Source: Lyophyllum atratum (lineage: Eukaryota; Basidiomycota; Agaricomycetes; Agaricales; Lyophyllaceae). Taken from it: a stretch of 31,936 bases of DNA. This document shows positions 25,655 through 31,936 of this stretch, one piece after another (position 1 is the stretch's first letter; every line of letters begins with the position of its first letter). A program made the position numbers and the translations under genes. The notes under the pieces are model-generated. The model worked only from the letters and a program-made list of their open reading frames with translations. It searched no databases and was not told the DNA's origin. The DNA is taken from assembly GCA_014905825.1 (NCBI GenBank), contig JACGCN010000128.1:1-31936 (forward strand), in the 5' to 3' direction.

Positions 25655-26562
25655 TATAATTCGCCCCTGTCAATATTTTTGTTCGTACGTTTTGGCGGAC
25701 TGTTCCGACATATGGAAGATCCACCTTGGATCCCTCAGAGAGAGTTCGAAATGAAGTCCAAATGACACAGCGACAGGGAACGCGGTCTGTAACGCGCGGA
25801 GCCAGTGAGGAGATATTTGGCAGCACGCCGTAGTCCTGAAACGGTCGAGCAGCCGGCAATGCAATAGCGAAGACATCGTGGTTGCTGCTCTATGACCGAG
25901 TCGAAGTCAGGTTACAGTTGCTTAACGTAGCGATCATCTGATCAACCTCGGCCGTTTCTGGTACGCACGGGCCTTCATGTTACAGTAGGCGGGTAACCGC
26001 ATTCTGCGTCGGAAATCCATGACATTACACAGAAAATCCCAGAAATATAGCATATGTATCCAAACAAATTAATATCTTCCGCATGTACAACATGTTGAAT
26101 CTCAAGCGGGCGGCAGCCGTACTTCCAATTACCTCTAAACATCCAGCTCAAGAGTGCGGAGTCGAAGGCCTGGAATGAAGGTAGAGTTCGTCCTGAGCAG
26201 TCGGTCGACGCGGCTGCGACGGAAGTGAGGTATCACGGCCAGGCGAAACAACAAATGAGACGTCAAATCACAGAGAACAAGGAGGACGAACCAAGAAGGA
26301 AGACGCAGATGGAGTAGTATTGATGAACGCGGTGATACATCCAGGGCAAGGAGTCAAAGAAAAAGGAAGTGCAGAAGGCGGAAGGCAGGAATACTACGAT
26401 AAACCCATTGAAGTTGCCGACGGCATGCACCATAACTGCTTTACTTCACGAAAGTCTGTCGAGATTCGAAGAAGATGAATGTCAGAGTCCGAATCGCAAA
26501 TCACCCCATCACGCCCACGTGCCCCAACGGCTCACTAATCCAAAGCGTCAGCCCAACAACGC
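25655..26562. other. Intergenic region upstream of the superoxide dismutase gene
   Basis: No gene is recognised. The stretch from 26160 to 26400 is purine-rich on the plus strand (many GGAAG and GAAGG strings). It includes the SOD promoter at its right end. The short frame 26369-26566 lacks features. Confidence 0.4.
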
Positions 26563-26569
26563 ATAAATA
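26563..26569 (+). promoter_or_regulatory. TATA-like element of the SOD gene
   Basis: ATAAATA lies 56 nt before the SOD ATG and is followed by a pyrimidine-rich leader (about 26572-26620). This is the layout of strongly expressed fungal genes. The match is short and the assignment rests on position. Confidence 0.4.
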
Positions 26570-26624
26570 GACTTCCCATCCTCCCAATCTCCGCCCACTT
26601 CCTGCCCTCCCACATCCCATCGCA

Positions 26625-27394
26625 ATGGCCCACACCCTCCCTGATCTCCCCTACGCCTACGATGGCCTCCAGCCGTACATCTCCCAGCAGATCATGGAGC
26701 TCCACCACAAGAAGCATCACCAGACCTACGTGAACGCGCTCAACGCCGCCGAGGCTGCATATGCAAAGGCCTCCACACCCAAGGAGCGTATCGCACTCCA
26801 GGCTGCACTCAAGTTCAACGGCGGTGGTACGTCCAAGTTTCCTCTTGTCCGATCCTTATCTTATCGCGATCTTATCCCGCCAGGTCACATCAACCACTCG
26901 CTCTTCTGGAACAACCTCGCTCCCCCTTCCGACGAGGGCAAGGGCTCAGGCGGTCTGCTTAAGGATGGACCCCTCAAGAACGCGATCGTAGCGGCGTTTG
27001 GTGACCTTGAGAACCTGAAGAAGGAGTTCAATACCGCGACGCTCGGTATCCAGGGATCTGGCTGGGGCTGGCTCGTGCGTGCTCTCTCTCCTTTCTGTTT
27101 GTCTAGGATGCTTAAGTATATGCGCAGGGATTCAACCCGAGCACGAAACGCTTGGAGATCGCGACGACGCCGAACCAGGACCCGCTCCTCTCGCTCGTGC
27201 CCATCGTCGGCGTCGATATCTGGGAGCATGCGTTTTACCTGCAATATCTGAATGTCAAGGCCGACGTACGTATTTCCTTTCTGTTCTCATGCTCGAAGCT
27301 GACGAAGCGTGCCCTTATCCAGTACCTCAAGGCCATCTGGTCCGTGATCAACTTTGAGGAGGCCGAAAAGCGTCTTCTCGAGGCATCCAAGTAG
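26625..27394 (+). CDS. Manganese superoxide dismutase, cytosolic type
   Basis: The enzyme converts superoxide to hydrogen peroxide and oxygen. Exons 26625-26826, 26884-27074, 27128-27265 and 27323-27394 sum to 603 nt, giving 200 aa with no slip. The protein opens directly with the mature-enzyme sequence [20 protein letters not shown], so it lacks a mitochondrial presequence and should stay in the cytosol. Metal ligands by alignment to the family are His27 (LHHKKHH), His72 ([11 protein letters not shown]), Asp161 and His165 ([12 protein letters not shown]). The NGGGHxNH and GSGWGWL motifs favour manganese over iron. A TATA-like element and pyrimidine-rich leader precede it, and AATAAA follows the stop by about 47 nt. 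It is the best-preserved gene in the window. Confidence 0.97.
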
Positions 27395-27440
27395 GAAACA
27401 TGTATCACTTCTACTGTCACGACTCGTAGTACGGAAACGG

Positions 27441-27446
27441 AATAAA
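27441..27446 (+). other. Polyadenylation-signal-like AATAAA of the SOD gene
   Basis: AATAAA occurs 47 nt after the SOD stop codon in the same orientation. Fungal poly(A) signals are loose, so this is a positional guess. Confidence 0.35.
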
Positions 27447-28399
27447 TGGATAGTGTAACAACATACTTGGAGTTTGCGAATGTGTGTCATGGAAGGCAAG
27501 ATACGTACAGTTGCGCGTACATCCCAATTGGAAATGATAATGATGCGATCGCGCCTCGTCCGCCGTCTAGTCCAAGAGACTTGGCTCCCTTGGAGGGGCG
27601 ACGCAAGTTGTACGAACAGCGAGTAAGTGAGCGGAACGTCGATCGTGTCTTGCGACGGGCGGCGATCGAGGGTAGGGGTTGAGAGGATGAACATATGAGA
27701 TGGTACAGAGCGATAAGCCATCGGTCTCGCTGAGGGCGTGCACGATCAGCGGCGAAGACAAGATATGGACGCCGTTCCTGGAAGCAAGGTTGCTCTGAAT
27801 GGGGCTGGGAAAAAGCGATACCCACATACGTGCTGCTGACTCGGACGTCCAGCTTACTCACGGTAATGTTGCACTCACGCACAACCGCTCCGCTGCTCTC
27901 ATCACCAGCACCCATGGCTTCCCACGCGCTGATAATCGTCATCCCGCTTTTCTACATTCATCAACGTAGGAAACGTTGTTCACGAACCTTTCCTCCGGGA
28001 CCCCCATAAGACTTTACTCCCACCCCCACTCAACCTGTTCGCCCGTCCCACGTCCATCACGAGCTCCATACATCGTCTCTCAAGAACCATCGTCCTACTC
28101 CCCATAGCACGGGACCTCGATTTTCGACCTCATTGTAAAATCGTTGAAAGTAGGGACGCATAGAGCACGGACTGGGTTTATGACAGACTCCAAGTGATTG
28201 GGACGCGGATTAAGAGTCCTCGGAGGACGACGTTGATCGACGGGGGGACTGAGGGGCTGAAGAACTTGCGAGGTGCAGAGGGAGAAAGACCGTAAGAGGA
28301 AGAGAGTATTGGATCGGTAGGTCCGCATAGAAGGAAGGAAACGTGCCAATGCTATGGTGCAGAATGTCCTAGCCTGGGGATCACAAGTCGGACAAAGAT
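27447..28399. other. Intergenic, no gene recognised
   Basis: A 151-codon minus-strand frame (27942-27487) and an 84-codon frame (28349-28095) are open but show no family motifs, signal peptide or splice chain. They are not annotated as genes. Confidence 0.35.
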
Positions 28400-28914
28400 C
28401 GGTCGTATAGAACGGCGACTGGAATGCACGCGAACCCAGCGTTCGGCACCGTGATTTTGCCTGTAGTTTGGACTTTCTTGGGTATAGTCCGCAGCGGCAC
28501 TCCGAAGACCCGCTATGTATGATATACAGCCATTGGGAATACGCCGACTGAGATCGTGTCCGATGCGTACGTCGATGCCTGGTGACGAAGGCGGTGTAAG
28601 AGAATGCTTCAAAAGTCAGAGCCTAAATTCCGGAAAGCGAGGAGCATATCCGTCCATGCGCAAGCACAGGCTCTGCAAGTCATGATCCAGCAATGATCCA
28701 GTAAGAGAGCGACGGCATGAGAAGGTGTATCAGGACCCAGCCTGGCTGCCAGCTGGAAGCGCAGTCGGTCATCGAGGTAGTAGCATACACTCAGCAATAT
28801 AAAGACAGTAAATCAGTTGTGCTCCTTAAGCTCGCAATATGCGGTTCCAGGCGAACAGAACCAGGGTGTGGTGGTGGTCAAAAACAATGAGACATGTGCC
28901 ACGTGATGCCGCGG
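28400..28914 (+). repeat. Direct repeat copy A, upstream of the APH gene
   Basis: About 515 bp, from roughly GGTCGTATAG to ACGTGATGCCGCGG, aligns colinearly with 29905-30410. Shared stretches include AAATTCCGGAAAGCGAGGAG, GCAGTCGGTCATCGAGGTAG and GGTGGTCAAAAACAA, separated by scattered substitutions and small indels. By eye roughly four of five bases agree. It ends about 55 bp before the APH start codon, so it should contain that gene's promoter. Edges are approximate. Confidence 0.85.
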
Positions 28915-28968
28915 TAACAGCAGAGAGTTGAAAGAATGACAATCATCATTCCTTCCTCACGCTAGACC

Positions 28969-29884
28969 ATGGAAGATATCGACTACAGCAAGTTCGTTTA
29001 TCGCAGGTTGGTGGATTGTGTAATTTTCTGTTCGACAAAATCTCTGACGCCGAGGCAGACAATTCACTGTGTCCAGTTTTATCTGGGCCTTGTGGCTTCG
29101 CATGCCTCTGGCGCTTAGGACATCCGTCTATCGACTGATGATACGCGTCGGCGACGAGACCGGATCTCCTCGCGTTTCTCGCCTCCCTTTTCGCCTCTAC
29201 GCCAAATTCGGCGACATTGGCGAAGCACTCGCCACCCAATACGTGTCCACGCATACCACTATCCCCGTCCCAACTATCCTCGACGTCGTCCCGGACCGGA
29301 GGCGAGGCGCCCTGTTTCTTATGACACGAGTACCAGGTCGGCCGCTCCCCGACATGCAAGGAAATCTCAACACCTTGCCTGCGCAACAGCTTTCCGTATT
29401 CGCCGATACCATGCGTGACTGGCTCACCCAGCTCCGTAGCCTAACGCCGCCTGCCGACGACGGCTCAATTTGCGGATTTCTGGGAGGATCGTTAGACAGC
29501 TATCGAATCAGCTTCAACGGTCGCGCGGGCCCTTTCGAATCCCAGGAGGTATTTCACGCGCAGCCGTTCTGTACGCTCCCGCCCAGCAGCGACCCAGCGA
29601 TCCGTGCTCTCGCGTCCTCCATCCGCCAAAAACACTACCGCATATGCCTCACTCACGGGGATTTATCGCCGAACAATATTCTCGTGAACGAGCATTTCAA
29701 GCCGACAGGGCTGGTTGATTGGCAATGTGCGGCATGGATGCCTGAATACTGGGAGCTCACGACGGCGTTGTGGCGTCGCCAGCGCTATGGGGGGTGGGTC
29801 GATGCTTTTACGCGAGCGCTTCCACAGTATACAGAAGAGCTGGAGGTGGAAATGGAGCTGTGGAAGACCATCTGTCCTTTCTAG
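28969..29884 (+). CDS. APH-family (aminoglycoside/choline kinase-like) phosphotransferase
   Basis: Exons 28969-29006 and 29077-29884 give 281 aa in frame. The start MEDIDYSKFVYR precedes a 70 nt intron. Family motifs are the N-lobe segment RLYAKFGDIGEALATQYVST, HTTIPVPTILDVV and LFLMTRVPGRPL, the Brenner-type catalytic loop LTHGDLSPNNILV and the metal-binding LVDWQCAAWMPEYWELTTAL, which replaces the kinase DFG. These small APH proteins are numerous in mushrooms and their substrates are unknown; the family name does not imply drug resistance. The N-lobe lysine appears as the K of LYAKFG. The gene lies between two long direct repeats, which places its promoter in copy A and its 3' flank in copy B. 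Confidence 0.88.
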
Positions 29885-29904
29885 TCTCGTCAATAATTAC
29901 GCGG

Positions 29905-30410
29905 CTTTCGATAGCCACCGGGACATGAATGCGCGCGAAATCAGCGTTCGGCAGCATGGTTTTGCATGGAATCTGCTCTTCCTTTGTTATAGTTCGTAGC
30001 AGCGCTCCGAAAGCCGCTGTGTGATTTAGAGCCATTGGAAATACGCCAACTGAGAATGTGTCCGATGCGTCCGTTGATGCTTGGAAGATGGCTCGTGAAG
30101 AAGACTGCGTAAGAGGATGCTTCAAAGGTCAGAGCTTAAATTCCGGAAAGCGAGGAGCATATCCGTTTATGCGCAAGCACAGGTTGTCCAAGTCATGATC
30201 CAGCAGGAGAGCGACTGCGCGAGAAGGTGTGGTCAGGACCCAGCGTGGCTGGCATCGCAGTCGGTCATCGAGGTAGCAGCGTACACTCAGCAGTTTAAAG
30301 ACCGTGTAAATCCGTTGTGCTCCTTAGGCTCGGCAACATTGCAGTTCCAGGCGCAGAAAACCAGGGTGATGGTGGTCAAAAACAACGAGACATATGACAC
30401 GTGATGCGGC
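29905..30410 (+). repeat. Direct repeat copy B, downstream of the APH gene
   Basis: This is the partner of 28400-28914, starting about 20 bp after the APH stop codon. It shares the order GCGTTCGGCA, TCCGAAG/TCCGAAA, TGTCCGATGCGT, AAATTCCGGAAAGCGAGGAG, CAGGACCCAGC, GGTGGTCAAAAACAA and CACGTGATGC. After this point the two flanks diverge completely. No gene was recognised inside, though minus-strand frames in both copies start similarly (MKHSLT / MKHPLT), hinting at an old coding segment. Confidence 0.85.
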
Positions 30411-30808
30411 GAGACTTTCGCTCAACTTCGAAGACAAGAGCAAACCTGGAGAATTACTCGCCCAACTTGTTCAATGAATAGGTCAAGCGCAAGGGTTAAA
30501 GTTTAGGTTTTAGTACCCAAGGTCACAGGGGACGCAAACGAGCCCTCTACATATGTACATGAACGACGCCTCCACTGCAGGTGGCAACTGGCTGTACGGG
30601 CGACCGTTCCCAATCACTGCACCAACTCAAGATCTCATACCACCCCCATCCAACATGACTGAGTCCCGCAGCAGCTGAAGGAATGACATCACGAATGTTC
30701 ATATTCGAAAAAGAGCCATGGGGAATATAATACAATGCTTTTCGTTCATCCCTTATACATTCATGCGTGAACAAGCCAATGTTATCCGCATCCAGCGACC
30801 CAGACACC
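30411..30808. other. Spacer between direct repeat B and the ALDH stop
   Basis: No independent gene. A minus-strand frame stays open through here to 30547 only because the ALDH frame has slipped past its natural stop at 30809. The stretch should be the ALDH 3' untranslated region and flank. Confidence 0.5.
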
Positions 30809-31936
30809 TCACTTCCTATGTCCGAAGTTGACGTGACGGCCTTGACGTTCGTGTAGCTATACATAGTCAGCGTCCGTGCCAATGAAAGAAAGGCAAAACA
30901 ACTTACTTGTGGAGGGCGTACTCGCCAAGCTCGCGACCAACCAGACTGCTTGTACCCACCGAACGGAACGTTCGGGTGCAGCTGGTTCACGCAGTTAACC
31001 CAAGCCGTACCCGCGCGCAGCTTATGCGCCGTCTGCAGCGCACGATCAAGGTCCTGGCTGAACACGGCGGCCGCAAGTCCATACACTGCCCGCGCTACAT
31101 CAACCCATTCTCGCAAAGATGAAACGGAAAGTACGCACTGGTATCGTTCGCCTGCTTGATCACGTCTTCCTCGTTGTCGAACTTGATCACCACACCGACG
31201 GGCCCGAAGATCTCTCCTCCTGGACATCTTCATCTCCGGCTTCGTGTCGGTGAAGATGGTCGGGTTGATGAAGTATCCCTCCGAGCCGAAACGGTCGCCG
31301 CCGAGGTGGACGGTCGCGCCTTCCTGCTTTCCGGAGTCGATGTAGTTCATGATGCGCTAGATAGACGATGAAGTCAGTTTATACAACGATGGTGGAGGAG
31401 GGGAGACGAACGTCGTATTGGATCTGGAGACCTGGGGGCCTTGATCAATATCCGTCGCGAAAGGGTCCCCGACTCTGATAGACTGAGCCTTGGCCGTGAA
31501 CTTCTTGAGGAACTCGTCGTAGATTCCAGACTGCACGAAGATACGCGAGCCAGCGCAGCATGCCTGGCCGTGGTTCCAGCTATATCACCCCCACCTCTAC
31601 CGTCAGCGTGACGATGATACGAAAGAGAAGAGCAACGTACAAGATCCCATGCGCAGCCCAGTTAACCGCCTGCTCCAAGTTCGCGTCGTTGAAGATGATG
31701 TTCGGGCTTTCCCACCGAGCTCCAGCGTCACCTGCTTGAGATTGCTCTTCGCCGCGCTCCATGATTTGCGCCCGACGAGGGTGCTGCCCGTGAAAGAGAC
31801 CTTTTCGATGAGCTGGTGAGAGCTGATCGCGGCACCGACGGTGTTGCCGTAGCCGTGAGGATGTTGACGACGCCGGGCGGGAAGCCAGCTTCTTGGATGA
31901 GGCCTGCCATGCGGAGAGCCGTGAGGGGCGTGAATT
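30809..31936 (-). CDS. Aldehyde dehydrogenase (NAD(P)+-dependent), 5' part beyond window
   Basis: Oxidises aldehydes to carboxylic acids. Exons: 31936-31641, 31579-31412, 31356-31139, 31085-30907, 30856-30809. In order: [27 protein letters not shown] (general-base Glu), [31 protein letters not shown] (catalytic Cys), [82 protein letters not shown] and YTNVKAV. The expected C-terminal VHVNFG and a stop at 30811-30809 appear only after allowing one missing C near 30835. Similar slips occur at CC 31853-31854, T3 31708-31710, GG 31426-31427, near 31215 and near 30935-30945. The family call is certain. Whether the gene is intact in the organism is open. The N-terminal part, including the start codon, lies outside the window. 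Confidence 0.92.

Noticed and set aside
27487..27942. 151-codon minus-strand open frame
   Set aside because: No recognisable domain, signal peptide or supporting splice structure.
28400..30410. LTR retrotransposon or solo-LTR pair around the APH gene
   Set aside because: The repeats lack TG...CA ends as far as can be seen, the interior has no gag/pol sequence, and they hug a single host-type gene.

Overview
The window reads as nuclear DNA of a filamentous basidiomycete, most likely an Agaricomycete. Coding regions are split by many short introns (about 45-60 nt, GT-AG, often a pyrimidine tract before the acceptor). The gene families also fit: a DUF2235 hydrolase, a tyrosine-kinase-like kinase with a mushroom-type C-terminal region, a NACHT NLR, a seven-helix membrane protein and an APH-family kinase. 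An intron-containing tRNA-Leu(AAG) is present. No viral, bacterial or CRISPR content was seen.

Layout. 1-1336 (-): most of a DUF2235 protein, running off the left edge. 1337-4523: no recognisable gene, but a 73-76 bp inverted repeat pair (2973-3045 / 3737-3812). 4524-6178 (-): a secreted-type single-pass membrane protein. 6179-8436: no convincing gene. 8437-9706 (-): a glycolipid transfer protein. 9707-11791: no convincing gene. 11792-13344 (+): a seven-helix membrane protein, eight exons, fully in frame. 13729-about 16437 (-): protein kinase fused to a C-terminal domain. 17873-20801 (-): NLR sequence, with a NACHT module and a separated winged-helix-like tail. 21664-23829 (-): GH47 alpha-1,2-mannosidase, nine exons. 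25549-25654 (+): tRNA-Leu(AAG). 26625-27394 (+): cytosolic-type Mn superoxide dismutase. 28969-29884 (+): APH-family phosphotransferase between two ~0.5 kb direct repeats. 30809-31936 (-): aldehyde dehydrogenase, its 5' part beyond the right edge.

The genes do not form an obvious pathway or cluster. They are a mixture of housekeeping enzymes (GH47, SOD, ALDH, GLTP) and expanded mushroom families (NLR, kinase, APH, DUF2235, membrane proteins). Most coding sequence lies on the minus strand.

A feature affecting the whole window is that several otherwise conserved genes (DUF2235, GLTP, kinase, GH47 N-terminus, ALDH) carry one-base frame slips, mostly in or next to short runs of one base. SOD, APH, the seven-helix protein and the single-pass membrane protein are perfectly in frame after splicing. 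I read most of the slips as uncorrected long-read indels rather than true pseudogenes, but the sequence alone cannot settle this. All exon coordinates were derived by eye from splice consensus plus frame and family fit. Family assignments come from recognised motifs, not from database searches.
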